DNA from: Kitagawia praeruptora
Lineage: Eukaryota > Streptophyta > Magnoliopsida > Apiales > Apiaceae
Assembly (NCBI GenBank): GCA_037693485.1
Contig: CM075348.1
Span: 32,296,501 to 32,360,500, forward strand
Length of the DNA: 64,000 nucleotides
Reading direction: 5' to 3'
In this document: in pieces, positions 10,211-21,316 of the stretch
How the letters are laid out: each line of letters begins with the position of its first letter
Position numbering within the stretch: position 1 is the first letter of the stretch
The notes under the pieces: model-generated
What the model was told of the DNA's origin: nothing
Database searches by the model: none
What the model saw: the letters and a program-made list of their open reading frames with translations, nothing else
Translations under genes and position numbers: made by a program

Positions 10211-11252
10211 TTGGGGTGCGGGTGGTGCTGTTTTTCCTAAAAACCGCAGGCTAATCCGTACATACGGTTTGATCAAATTTCCAAACCGCACCGCGAAATT
10301 TTAAAACCGTATAAACCATACCGCGAAATTGCGGTGCGGTGTGGTGCGGTGCGGTTTATTGCAATTTACACCTTCGATAAAAATAATTATAAATCTAAAA
10401 TATTAATTTTCATGCATGTGAAATAAATTTTTAAAGTTCTTACTCAATCACATTTCTTAATTCGTATGAAGACTGTGTCTATAGACTTAACGAAATAGAA
10501 ATATTGTAGTATGAAATGTTGTGATACTAAATAGATAAAGATGGGCATTATAATTGATCTCATAAGCCTCTAAAATTAACTATTACTAGGCAGTAGGTAC
10601 TAACGAATCAAATAGCTTGCAAACTATCCCTTAAATTATTAACAAAATACTAGCATTATATATATATATAGATCTAGGGAGAACTTTTTATATAGGAAAC
10701 TTAGAGAACTTCATCTACACTGTTGATTAATTCATTTTCAAATTCATTTTAGAATTCATCTGACTTGTCTTTGGGGTCCACAAATTTTATTTTATTTTTT
10801 AATATAAAAAATATATTTTTAATATATTTTTTATATATATACCATTTTTTGTACATTTTTTATACAATTTCCATAGTTTTTTTTTTGGGGTTTGTTAATG
10901 TGTGTTAGTGTCTATGTTTATTATGTGAGGGGCCCCTGGCGGGGCCATTAGATCATAAATCTAAAGGTTAAATGAGGAGTTCTCTAAGTTTTCTTTTTAA
11001 GGGGGTTCTCTTTTGAGCATGAGCCTTATATATATATATATATATATATATTTATAGTATATTAAATATTCCGGTACGGTGCGGTTTGAACCGCATTTCA
11101 GAAAATTAAAACAGCAACCCGCACTGCACCACGCGGTTTATCAAAATTTGAAACCGCAATCGCACCATAGAAAATAAAAACCGCACGGTGTGGTGCGGGT
11201 TGGTGCAGTGCAGGCGGTTTTTGCGGTTTGGTGCGGTTTATGATGACCCCTA
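10211..11252. mobile_element. hAT-type non-autonomous element with ggtgcggttt repeats
   Basis: It is flanked by the 8-bp duplication aggtacat (10203-10210 and 11253-11260), the hAT signature. Ends are ttggggtgcg and, in reverse, ttaggggtca. Both subterminal regions are filled with iterated 'ggtgcggttt' and 'aaccgcacc' words in inverted orientation, as expected for transposase-binding arrays of hAT elements. It carries a nested element at 10671-11025. The minus open frame at 11141-11410 crosses the right boundary and is not considered coding. Confidence 0.75.
10671..11025. mobile_element. TA-targeting fold-back element with GC palindrome, nested in the hAT element
   Basis: It sits within a (TA)n tract (left tract ends 10670, right begins 11026). 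The left end is gatctagggagaac; the right end in reverse is ggctcatgctcaaaagagaa, close to the left end of the element at 1313. Both sides share 'aaacttagagaact'. A palindrome GGCCCCTGGCGGGGCC lies at 10931-10946, about 80 bp from the right end. It is 355 bp, like the 34662 relative, and non-coding. Confidence 0.62.
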
Positions 11253-11260
11253 AGGTACAT

Positions 11261-11445
11261 GGTTGCCATGTGCATCTGGGAATCCGTGTTAGAAAATTTA
11301 GGTTTGTTGCATTTTTGGCTTGGATCTTGCTCTTTCACGATTAGTGAGAGTGGGATGGGCCGACTAGACTTAAATTGAAAACATGAGTTTAATTTTAATG
11401 ATAAAGTCAATCGTCTTCAATTTTAATTGTTCTCACAAAATTATG

Positions 11446-11478
<33 letters not shown>

Positions 11479-11506
11479 GATCATATTCTTCAATTATAAT
11501 TGTTCT

Positions 11507-11561
<55 letters not shown>

Positions 11562-12194
11562 GATCATTTTCTAATGGAATTATGATGTCATGGTCGGCCG
11601 GGGATGGGTCCGAGATGCTTTCCATGGATGGGGTTCGGATGGATGATGTCATGATGATGTCCTCAAAAAGGTAAGTGAGGTCATTTAGGAGTAAAGAATA
11701 CTTATAAGTTAAATGAGTGCTTGGATAAATTTACTTATAAGTTAGTGAAATATTTTGTTAAATTAAATTAAAAAATTTATTATTTAATATAGTAATCTCA
11801 ACACAAGCATTTAAAATTAAAACACAAATTTTAAAATTTAAATTATTAAATAAGTAATGAAATGAATCTATGAGAAATAAGTTGGGAAAAAAGTACGTTA
11901 TTACTAACATTCAACTTATCAGCATCTAAATTATAAGCTGATTTAATAAATTGAATTGACAAACACGGTTCATAAGTTATTACAGACAAATAAGCTTAAA
12001 AAATGTTTGCCAAACAGACACTAAAAATTGTGTATATGACTAGTTTTTTAAAGGATTTCGAAATAACCTTTTCTAAGTTTTTAAACCCTTAACCTATTAA
12101 GTAAACATGATTGAATTCCAATAGTGAAGAATTAATGCTAGAAAATTCTCAAATAATTTGAAAAAGTATTCAAAGTGATGTGATTGGTTAGCAC

Positions 12195-12250
<56 letters not shown>

Positions 12251-12258
12251 AGATAATT
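11261..12258. repeat. Spacer with (TA)n microsatellites and a possible MITE
   Basis: TA runs occur at about 11444-11466, 11512-11561 and 12199-12246, with a short CA run near 11467-11478. Between about 11720 and 12022, 'gtgcttggataaat..acttataagtt' faces 'aacttatgaacc..gttttggcaaac'-like sequence in inverted orientation, resembling a degenerate TIR element; this is weak. No gene. Confidence 0.4.
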
Positions 12259-12404
12259 TATCAATTATATACATTTTTTTTATAATTAAAATTTTCATTG
12301 ATAAGGTTGGAAACACTTCGATACAAAAGATCGAAGCCCAAACTACCTTACAAGGCCATGAAAAGAGCTACAAAAGAGAAGCCCATAGGGCTATAGTCAC
12401 CGAC

Positions 12405-13469
12405 TGTTAGACCCTTAAGAGATTTTCATGCCCTAGTGTTGGGTGTAGAGGCGAAGGCGTGCCGGAGGTTCGCAATTCTGTCTTGGGCATGAACACTAGG
12501 CGAAGTCAAGTATGGGGCTTGACATAAAAACTAAGGCATTGAGATGAAGTGGGCATTTGAGACACTTACACGGATTGGGCTTGTCTAAGGCATGAAGCAT
12601 TCAACCAGGCATAGACATAGAGAATGTGGGCTTGAGCAGAGGCACACTTGGGCTTAGGAGAGTCATGCAGCATGACGCAAGGGGAATAGAGGCAAAGCAT
12701 GGGTCTGGCCAGCCCAAAGCATTGGGCCTCCATGACACACATGCGACATGGGAGAAGCATCTTCTAGTTCAAATACAGTAAGGCAAAGCTGGGCCACAAT
12801 TCTATAGTTGGGCAAGGGTTGAAGCAGGATGTAAATAAGAGACTTGGGCCAAGGTGTAGGGTGTAAATAGGCTTATCAGATTTGGGATAAGACCATATCT
12901 TTGGAGATCATTCCAGAAGAATCAATTAAGTATTGCAATCATCTGCAAGAAGGGAAAGTCTATCAGAATCAAGGATATGATCTGGGTGGATCTTCTATGG
13001 AAGGAAAGGTAATCAAGAGGATTAAGGATATCTTGAAGATCTCAAGCAAAGATGGAAATTAGGGTTGGGCTTAGCCTAGCCCAAAGCCCGTAAAGCTGCC
13101 TATATAAGGAGGAGCTTCTTCATTCTCATTCATTCATTCAGATACACAGTAAACAGTTGTAGAGAGAGTGAGAGCATATACAGAGAAAGCTAGCATTGTA
13201 GTTAGGCTTTCTTGTATTCTATCAGTTAGTGGGTAGCTGTGCCGACGTGTGGGTAGCAGGCCTAGATTGTTAGTCCTTTTTGTTGAAGTAATAAAAAGGT
13301 TGGGGATTCCCGTATCTCTGTCTTCGTTTATCTTGTGGTTATCACTAACCTTCTTTGCAGGCACAAAGGTTAGTTGCGCATTGATGGCCAGGCTCTAGGT
13401 TGGGGAGTTGGCAAATCACTAGGCGACAAGTTTGTGAAAAATTTCGCGCTTCCGCACGCCTACGTGACA
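12405..13469 (+). repeat. 5' LTR of the chromovirus
   Basis: It begins tgttagaccc and ends acgtgaca. A TATA box (cctatataagg) lies at about 13090-13102, and an AATAAAA polyadenylation signal at about 13289. The R-region start is therefore expected shortly after 13120. A 'gggcttagcctagcccaaagccc' palindrome precedes the TATA box in both LTR copies. Confidence 0.9.
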
Positions 13470-13471
13470 GT

Positions 13472-13483
13472 TGGTATCAGAGC
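13472..13483 (+). other. Primer-binding site (initiator-Met tRNA)
   Basis: TGGTATCAGAGC, two bases inside the 5' LTR. This is the standard initiator-Met tRNA complement used by many plant LTR elements. Confidence 0.92.
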
Positions 13484-13487
13484 TTGA

Positions 13488-13970
13488 TTGGTGTTTTTAG
13501 AGCACCGTTGGCGAAAGAGTATTATGGCTGGTCCTACAGTTGCTACACTTAGTGAGAAGGTTGCTAGGCTTGAGGAGTTGATTGGCATATCGGAGTCGAC
13601 CGATGTTCAACCATTACAGACCCAATGTGAGAACATGAAGGCTGATCTTGATCAAATCAGGCCGATCTTGGAGAATCATATGCGTGAGTCTGAAGAGATG
13701 GTTGTTCAGTTGGAGACTTTTCATTCAGAACTCTACGAAGAAGTGACAATCCTAAGGAAGGCGGTGGCTGTTGGTGGTAGTACCTCGAGTGATGGGGCAA
13801 GAAAGTTCAAAGTGCCAGACCCGAAGACGTTTGAGGGAGGGCGTGATGCCAAGGCATTGGAGAATTTCTTGTGGGACATGGAGCAATACTTCAAAGCATC
13901 TCGTATTGGAGAGGTGGAGCAGGTAACTGTGGCTAGTATGTTCCTTGTGGGTGATGCTAAGTTGTGGTAG
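13488..13970 (+). pseudogene. Chromovirus gag, N-terminal piece up to the first TAG
   Basis: An open frame from an ATG 5 bp after the primer site; a second Met in a good context (MAGPTVATL) lies 12 codons on. It has a heptad-rich N-terminal segment (residues about 20-90, likely coiled coil) followed by the start of the retrotransposon gag domain (FKVPDPKTFEGGRD.., about 105 onward). It stops at a TAG (13968-13970) directly after KLW, where related gag proteins usually have a second Trp (TGG), consistent with a single G-to-A change. Confidence 0.85.
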
Positions 13971-16325
13971 CGCACTCGCATGGAGGATGTTGATGGCACG
14001 GGGAAACCCGGTATTCAGACTTGGGAGGCCATGAAGAAGGAGTTTAGGGAGCAGTTCTTGCCTAATAATGCTGCATGGATGGCTAGGGAGAAACTAAAGC
14101 ACCTAAAGTAGACGGGTTCTGTGCGAGAGTATGTGAAGGCATTCACTTCTAATCTGTTGGACATTCGTGACATGGTAGAAGTGGACAGGTTGTTCAACTT
14201 CATTTCTGGGTTGAAGCCATGGGCACAGGCTGAGCTGAGGAGACAGAATGTCAAGGACCTAATAGCAGCTATTGTAGCGGCAGACAACTTGGTGGACTTT
14301 GCAACAAGTTCTAATAGCAATGGGAAACAAACCCAAGGGGCTAAAGAGAAGGGGCAGAAGTTCAAAGGCAAGAAAAAGGTCCAAGATGAGGAATCTAGCA
14401 AAGCCAAGAATGGTGGTGGGCAAATAAAGAAGCAGCTGAAGTGCTTTATTTGTGATGGTCCTCACATAATGAAAGATTGTCCAAAGAAGGAGAAGCTGAA
14501 TACTATGACCGTGTTAGAGGGAGAGGAACCAGGGAGGGTGAATCCGCTCAGAATGGTCAATGCACTACAGACAAAGGAGGCGGTGAAGTCATCTAGTTTG
14601 TTGTATGTGCAGGTTGAGATAAATGGTCATGAGGTGATGGCTATGGTAGATACTGGAGCTACCAATAATTTTGTGGCTGATAGGAGTGTGGAATCTCTTG
14701 GCTTGGTTTTGGGAACAAGCACCACCCGGGTGAAAGCGGTGAATTCTGAAGCACAAGTGATCAAGGGATCAACTGAGGCAGAGCTTAGAATGGAACCGTG
14801 GACTGGAAAGGTAACTCTCTTGGCTGTTCCTTTAGATGATTTCGATCTTATATTGGGGATGGACTTCTTAAGGAAAGCTAAGGCATCAATGATGCCACAT
14901 CTTGGTGGGGTGATGATTGGAGAGGAAAGCAACCCTTGCTTTGTGAAGGGTGTGTTTGATCGTGACTTGGGCGAGAAAAAGGAGGGAATGTTGCCAGTTA
15001 TGCAGGTTGAAGCTGGGCTGAAGCATGGTGAAGTGACTTATCTAGCGGCTCTTGTGGAGGAAAAGCCTGATCAGTTAGAGATACCTGATGCTGTTGTTCC
15101 TACTCTTAAGGAGTTTGAAGATGTCATGCCCCCAGAGTTGCCTAAGAAATTACCGCCAAGAAGGGATGTGGATCACAAGATTGAACTTGAGCCGGGTGCA
15201 CGGGCGCCGTCTCAAGCCCCCTACCGTATGGGACCGATGGAGTTGGCTGAACTGAGAAAGCAGTTGGACGAGTTGTTGGAGAGCGGGTTCATTCAACCAT
15301 CTAAAGCTCCTTATGGTGCCCCAGTCTTGTTTCAGAAAAAGGCCGATGGGTCATTGCAGATGTGTATAGATTATCGGGCCTTGAACAAGGTAACTATTAA
15401 AAATAAGTACCCTGTTCCAAATATTGTTGAGCTGTTTGACAGGCTCTCGAGAGCTAAGTACTTCACGAAGCTGGATCTGAGGTCGGGATATTGGCAAGTT
15501 AGAATTGCTGCAGGGGATGAGCCTAAGACCGCATGTGTAACGAGGTATGGGTCTTATGAGTTTCTAGTTCTGCCATTTGGGTTAACAAATGCACATGCAA
15601 TGTTCTGTAATTTGATGAATGATGTGCTATATGAGTACCTAGATCGTTTTGTGGTAGTGTACTTAGATGATATTGTGGTCTATAGTGATAGTCTGGAAGC
15701 TCACTTAGAACACTTAAAGTGCATTTTCACTAAAGTACGAGAACACAGTCTTTATGTCAAAAGGGAGAAGTGTGAGTTCTGCAGGGAGGAGATCCATTTC
15801 CTAGGGCATGTGCTGAGCCAAGGAATGGTGAAGATGGACAAGAGGAAAGTCGAGGCCATCATTGATTGGCCTGCCCCGACGAAGGTAGCTGAGTTGAGAT
15901 CTTTCCTTGGTCTTGCTAACTATTATCGCAAGTTTATACAGGGATACTCGAAGAAAGTAAATGTCTTGACAGATTTGCTAAAGAAGGATCATGTTTGGGA
16001 ATGGAATGATGAGTGTGAAGCGGCATTTGAAGAGCTGAAAGTTGCAGTTGCTTCAGAGCCCGTGCTCAAACTTCCAGATTTTGGGGTGCCATTTGAAGTG
16101 CACACTGATGCTTCTGATCGTGCAATTGGTGGAGTGTTGGTTCAGTTGGGACATCCGGTGGCATATGAAAGTCGAAAGCTAAAAGATGCTGAACAGAGGT
16201 ACAGTACTCATGAAAAAGAGATGACTGCAGTGGTTCATTGTTTGGAGGTATGGAGGCATTACTTGCTGGGTGCGGAGTTCGTGGTTTGCACAGACAACGT
16301 GGCAAACACTTATTTCAAGACTTAG
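13971..16325 (+). pseudogene. Chromovirus gag-protease-RT-RNase H segment
   Basis: The same frame as 13488, interrupted by TAG at 14109-14111 and ending at TAG 16323-16325. In order it has the rest of gag; a zinc knuckle CFICDGPHIMKDC (CX2CX3HX4C); an aspartic protease with MVDTGATNNFV; a reverse transcriptase with MCIDYRALNK, KLDLRSGYWQVRI, VLPFGLTNA and YLDDIVVYSD (around 15660); and RNase H with HTDASDRAIGGVL and STHEKEM. The catalytic Asp pair of RT and the first RNase H Asp are present. Both TAGs are consistent with former CAG (Gln), as in 'LKxTGSV' and 'FKTxKKLTPKQ'. Confidence 0.88.
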
Positions 16326-17546
16326 AAGAAGCTAACCCCAAAGCAGGCCTGTTGGCAAGAATTTCTTGCTGAATTCAATTTTGTATGGCTGCATAAGCCG
16401 GGAGCACAAAACCAGGTAGCAGATGCACTGAGCAGAAAGGTGCAAGAGACCGTGGCATCCATGACAATAGTGGACACTGAGTTCCTAGAGGAGATAAAAA
16501 AACAGTCAATGACAGATGCTGTGTATGGTAAACTTGTGGAGAAAGTGAAGACAGGGGTGGTTCGCAAGTATTGGTTGGAGGATGGGTTGCTGTATTGTAA
16601 AGGTAGTAGACTTTATGTTCCACATGGGGGAACTCTCCGACAGCGAATCTTGAAAGAGTCTCATGATGCTAAATGGGCAGGACATCCGGGGGTAGCGAGG
16701 ATGCTAGCATTGCTGAGTAGATCCTACTATTGTCCGAAGATGATGGATGACGTTGAGGCATATGTCAAGTCGTGCTTGGTGTGCCAACTTGACAAGTCTG
16801 AAAGGAAGAAGGAAGATGGACTTCTACAACCTTTACCTATTCCAGATAGACTGTGGCAGTCAGTATCTATGGATTTTATTCTTGGGTTGCCTCAGGTGGA
16901 GGGGAAGGGGTCAATCTTTGAAGTGGTTGATCGGTTTTCGAAGTATGATGTGTTCATTCCTGCACCGAAGGTGTGTACAGCAGAGATAGCAGCTGGACTA
17001 TTCATTCAGCATGTGGTGAAACATTTTGGGTTGCCAGAGGATATCATTAGTGATCGTGATAGCAGGTTCACAGGGCGGTTCTGGACAGCATTGTTTTGGT
17101 TTTTGGGAAGTGAGTTGAAGTTCTCTAATGCAAATCATCCCCAAACAGATGGTCAGACGGAGCGGATGAATCAGCTACTGGAGGAGTATCTCAGGCACTA
17201 TATTTCAGCTAGTCAGAAAAATTGGATAGAGTTGATGGATGTAGCACAATTCTGCTACAACTTACAACAGTCTTCGGCGACTGGTAAGAGCCCCTTCGAG
17301 GTGATTTTTGGGTTTCAGCCGAGAACCCCAAACGAAGTGGCAATTCAGAAATCAGGTGGTACTTATCCCGCAGCCTACAGGTACGCGTTTGGTAGACAGG
17401 AGATGGTCGATGAAGCCAAAGCTAGTCTGGAGAAAGCTGTTTGGAGGATGAAGAAGTACGCTGATAGAAAGCGTCGTCCCTTAGAATTTGAGGTTGGCGA
17501 CCAGGTGTTGTTGAAATTGACACCACAGATTTGGAAGAAGATATAG
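16326..17546 (+). pseudogene. Chromovirus RNase H end and integrase segment
   Basis: The same frame continues. It begins with the RNase H tail (KKLTPKQACWQEFL, then HKPGAQNQVADALSRK). The integrase zinc-binding H-H-C-C region follows around HPGV and CLVCQ (about 16680-16790). The catalytic core has SMDFILGLP, ISDRDSRFTGRFW, and NQLLEEYLRHY with Asp, Asp and Glu in order. The segment ends at TAG 17544-17546 within the GPY/F-adjacent part (LKLTPQIWKKI). No frameshift is seen across 1.2 kb. Confidence 0.88.
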
Positions 17547-17987
17547 TCCAGAAAAATTCACAAGGGGTTAGTTCAGAAGTATGACGGGCCCTTTGAGATA
17601 GTGAAGAAAGTAGGCAATGTAGCTTACCGGTTGAAGTTTCCTGATAGGTTGAAGATACATCCTACTTTTCATGTGAGTTTCTTGAAGCCATTCCAACCAG
17701 ACTTACTGCTTGATGGGAGGAAACAGAAGAAAAGAGCACCTCCAGTGGTCAAGGTACAGTTTGAGAAGAAGATAAAGAAGATTCTGGATCATAATACTCA
17801 AGGGATGAGTAAAAAGAACAGAAGGACTGATTTTCTAATTCAGTGGGAAGGCGAGGAAGAAGCTGATGCTACTTGGGAGAAGGGTGTGACCTTGTGGTAG
17901 TTTGAAGATCAAATTCGGGAATATTGGGATCGTCCCTCGATGAGGACATCGAGCTCTTTTAGTGGGGGTGGTTTGGTAGACCCTTAA
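17547..17987 (+). pseudogene. Chromovirus integrase C-terminus with chromodomain
   Basis: The frame resumes with KYDGPFEIVKKVGNVAYRL (GPY/F region), then FHVSFLKPFQ and a chromodomain core DFLIQWEGEEEADATWE (about 17830-17875). A TAG at 17898-17900 splits TLW and FEDQIREYW, again fitting CAG to TAG. If that codon is bypassed the frame ends at TAA 17985-17987, 14 bases inside the 3' LTR. Chromodomains of this group are known to bias integration toward heterochromatin; the function of this copy is inferred only. Confidence 0.85.
17961..17973 (+). other. Polypurine tract of the chromovirus
   Basis: agtgggggtggtt lies directly before the 3' LTR start (tggtagaccc), the expected plus-strand priming site. 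Confidence 0.8.
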
Positions 17988-19039
17988 GAGATTTTCATGC
18001 CCTAGTGTTGGGTGTAGAGGCGAAGGCGTGCTGGAGGTTCGCAATTCTGTCTTGGGCATGAACACTAGGCGAAGTCAAGTATGGGGCTTGACATAAAAAC
18101 TAAGGCATTGAGATGAAGTGGGCATTTGAGACACTTACACGGATTGGGCTTGTCTAAGGCATGAAGCATTCAACCAGGCACAGACATAGAGAATGTGGGC
18201 TTGAGCAGAGGCACACTTGGGCTTAGGAGAGTCATGCAGCATGGCGCAAGGGGAATAGAGGCAAAGCACGGGTCTGGCCAGCCCAAAGCATTGGGCCTCC
18301 ATGACACACATGCGACATGGGAGAAGAGTCTTCTAGTTCAAATACAGTGAGGCAAAGCTGGGCCACAATTCTATAGTTGGGCAAGGGTTGAAGTAGGATG
18401 CAAATAAGAGACTTGGGCCAAGGTGTAGGGTGTAAATGGGCTTATCAGATTTGGGATAAGACCATATCTTTGGAGATCATTCCAGAAGAATCAATTAAGG
18501 ATTGCAATCATCTGCAAGAAGGGAAAGTCTATCAGAATCAAGGATATGATCTGGGTGGATCTTCTATGGAAGGAAAGGCAATCAAGAGGATTAAGGATAT
18601 CTTGAAGATCTCAAGCAAAGATGGAAAGTAGGGTTGGGCTTAGCCTAGCCCAAAGCCCGTAAAGCTGCCTATATAAGGAGGAGCTTCTTCATTCTCATTC
18701 ATTCATTCAGATACGCAGTTAAACAGTTGTAGAGAGAGTGAGAGCATATACAGAGAGAGCTAGCATTGTAGTTAGGCTTTCTTGTATTCTAGTAGTTAGT
18801 GGGTAGCTGTGCCGACGTGTGGGCAGCAGGCCTAGATTGTTAGTCCTTTTTGTTGAAGTAATAAAAAGGTTGGGGATTCCCGTATCTCTGTCTTCGTTTA
18901 TCTTGTGGTTATCACTAACCCTCTTTGCAGGCACAAAGGTTAGTTGCGCATTGCTATCCAGGCTCTAGGTTGGGGAGTTGGCGCATCACTAGGTGACAAG
19001 TTTGTGAAAAATTTCGCGCTTCCGCACGCCTACGTGACA
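17974..19039 (+). repeat. 3' LTR of the chromovirus
   Basis: The partner of 12405-13469. It starts tggtag (one substitution from tgttag), has its TATA box near 18667-18680, and ends acgtgaca before the duplicated ccgac. Confidence 0.9.
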
Positions 19040-19120
19040 CCGACCTAGCAACTGGAAACTGAAAAATAAAAGCAGTGGATACCCAGGGAAATAAACAAGC
19101 AAAAGAGTAGTGTAAGACTA

Positions 19121-19770
19121 CTATTTTTCATCCCCACCGTTCACTGAAACCTGATCCTGGACTGCCAGAGCAACAACCGTGACTTCTGCTGGAGCGAAAC
19201 CTTGCACTCTACCTTGGTCATCAACTGGAAAAGGAGTGACTTGTAGCTGTGGGATTGGGGGACCAAACCCCATATCGAGATCCAACTTTTCCTGGAGTCT
19301 TCCGAAAGGTTCATGCACAAAATGCATAGCAATCCAGTTGTTAAGTCCCAACTCAGCAAGATAGTGAGCACACCTGTTAGAGGTTTCTGGAATGTACTTA
19401 ATGATGTTTTCCCACTATGGGTTATAGCCAAGAAACTTCTTGATTTGCTCCACTATTGAGAGACATGTTCTATCCCCTCTGTCGTCCTGCCTAGTTACTT
19501 CAAAGAAGGGGTTAAAGTTGTCTGTTTCGAGAAGAACTATTTCGCAGTTGGATAGTCTTGCATGATTGAGGCCAAGATGGATGGCCCAGAGTTGGGTGGC
19601 CAGGGGATAAGCCTCGCATCGTGCCTGTTAGAACCTTGACCATATGACCATGATGGTTGCGAATGATGATTCCAATCCCATTGGTGTTGCCGTTGAACTG
19701 TCGAGAAGTGTGGAACACATGTACATTGATCTTGAACTGACCTCTTAGTGTAGCCTTCTAAGTGTGCCAT
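19121..19770 (-). pseudogene. Second RNase H-like frame downstream of LINE ORF2
   Basis: Read on the minus strand, this has an RVT_3/RNase H-like fold pattern: KINVHVFHTS (strand 1), GIGIIIRNHHG (strand 2), ATQLWAIHLGL (helix A), IVLLETDN (strand 4), then NRCAHYLAELG and a C-terminal tail with LDLDMGFGP. One frameshift lies near 19600 and one TAG at 19415-19417. The first catalytic Asp position carries His, and the final Asp position (usually AD.LA) carries His. The same layout and tail motif occur at 61778-62356 in another LINE. It is separated from the normal RNase H by about 370 bp. Function unknown; possibly a structural or nucleic-acid-binding role (inference). Confidence 0.7.
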
Positions 19771-20136
19771 TGTATGAGTGTGAGATATTGTATATGATGT
19801 GGTATGAATTGAGTGTGGAGAGAGTTATATACAGCGGATGGAAAAATAGGTGTTGATGTTGTTTGTTTTGCTGACATACGAGGTATGGTGGGATATGGAA
19901 GTGTTGGGAGTTGTGAAGTTGTAGAAAGGACCCTAGGAAGTACTGTATAGTACAAGGGTGTTGTAAAATATTTGTCAAAATCAGTATTGTGGTGAGGGGG
20001 AAGTCAGTACAGTAGAGTATGCATGATAAAGTGAAGAAAGGAGTTGAGGGGTGTAATAGTACTGCAGTGTGAAGAAATCCTGAGCCAAGTGCTTGGCTTC
20101 CTATGTACGAGTGTGAAGAAGAAAGTGTGAAATAGA

Positions 20137-20724
20137 CTACCACCGCCAAATGATATTGGGCTTGATGCGGCCCTGTTTTGCAAGGTAGTCTACCCAAAAA
20201 TTGTGGCTACATTTTATATGATCCAAGTGAATGTGCTGTAGTTCAACAAGGTCCACAGGATCTGTACATTGTACAAATGTGGTGTTGCATGTTTTGTACC
20301 GTTTAATATTAGTCCATAGTTCTATTGAGTCCGTAAGTATTATGATCTTCTTGTCCATTGTAAAATGTTCGTTCAGCTTCTGAAGGAGAAAGATAAGAGC
20401 TTTTGTCTCTGCTTCGAGTGGAGTAGTAGCTGTCATTGGACCACTAAAAATGAAGCATAAGTCATCATTTTTATTGACAACATAACCTCCAATCCCAGAC
20501 TGTAGATGGTTGTTATCATCTTTCCAAGAACCGTCAATGAATCCTATATAGTCCCATTTATTTTTAAGATCATCAAGAAACAGTATTCTGAGGTTCTTAA
20601 TAGTCAGAGTTGGATTTTTAATCCATGTGTCCAAACTGTTATGGTGTAAGAGACCCCCGCTACTGCACCACATATAAGATCGATGTAAGATTAGAGTCTT
20701 CATCTGCTTAGTATTGAAGACCAC
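20137..20724 (-). pseudogene. LINE ORF2 C-terminal RNase H domain
   Basis: Residues read YIGFIDGSWKDD (first Asp), GIGGYVVNKND, TTPLEAETKALIF (Glu), IIILTDSIELW (Asp) and FWVDYLAKQG (final Asp), so the RNase H D-E-D-D set is present. It ends KPNIIWRW before the stop. In plant L1-type elements this domain degrades the RNA strand of the RNA-DNA hybrid. The upstream zf-RVT part at 20746-21045 is offset by a stop, showing that the copy is inactive. Confidence 0.8.
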
Positions 20725-20745
20725 CTTGTTGAAAATGAGATCGTT

Positions 20746-21316
20746 TCAACTAAACCAAATTGTCCAAGGGGCTGTTGAGATTGTCGTCTGCCACTGTGCT
20801 ACGTGAGGAGTGTTATTTGCAATATTATATATCTTCCAAAGCCAGTCTGCATCATTAAGTTGGATATTAAAAACCATCCACCATTTATCTGAAAATGTCC
20901 AAATTTCTTTTGCCTTAGGACATGAGTTAAATAAATGGTGTATGTCTTCTTCTCCCGCATTGCAAGTAGTACAAATTGTTGGAAGGTTACTGTTTGAAAT
21001 TCTTCTGTGGAGGAAAGCTTTCGTGGGGAGGATGTTATTACACACTTTCCATAAGAAGACCTTAATCTTAGGGAGAATTTTGAGTCTCCATATAAATGCC
21101 CATCTAAAATTTGTGTGTGGTCCTGTCTTTAGTTAATCATATATATATATGTAGTTGTGTATCGATTGTTTGTAGGCTTCGAAATGAGTGTATCATGTGT
21201 AATATTAGAGTTATAGACTTGCAAGATATTGTATATCTCAATGGCTTCGTTGTGCTCCTGTGCTCGAAGCCGTCTAGTCCACAATTGTTCGGGAGTATGT
21301 ATGTTGTAACTCCAGT
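20746..21316 (-). pseudogene. LINE ORF2 zf-RVT region, decayed
   Basis: The clearest part is NILPTKAFLHRRI, then TICTTCNAGEEDIHHLF and CPKAKEIW, the Cys/His pattern of the zf-RVT domain that follows reverse transcriptase in plant LINEs. Further upstream (to 21316) a frame with EQLWTRRLRAQEHNEA matches the 'LWSRQLRSWE' region of the LINE at 42504. Stops and small shifts break it, and the hAT element at 21317 separates it from the RT part. Confidence 0.7.

Larger units (their letters stand above)
12405..19039 (+). mobile_element. Complete Ty3-gypsy chromovirus inside the LINE 3' UTR
   Basis: It is flanked by the duplication ccgac (12400-12404 and 19040-19044). LTRs of 1065 and 1066 bp differ at about 27 positions by eye (about 2.5%). 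It has an initiator-Met primer site at 13472, one gag-pol frame from 13488, a purine tract agtgggggtggtt before the 3' LTR, and a C-terminal chromodomain, which places it among chromoviruses; the sub-lineage was not resolved. The frame is continuous for 1,499 codons except for five TAG codons. Confidence 0.92.

Noticed and set aside
10931..10946. GC palindrome as a bacterial-type terminator
   Set aside because: No bacterial context and no T tract; it recurs at fixed places within plant transposable elements.
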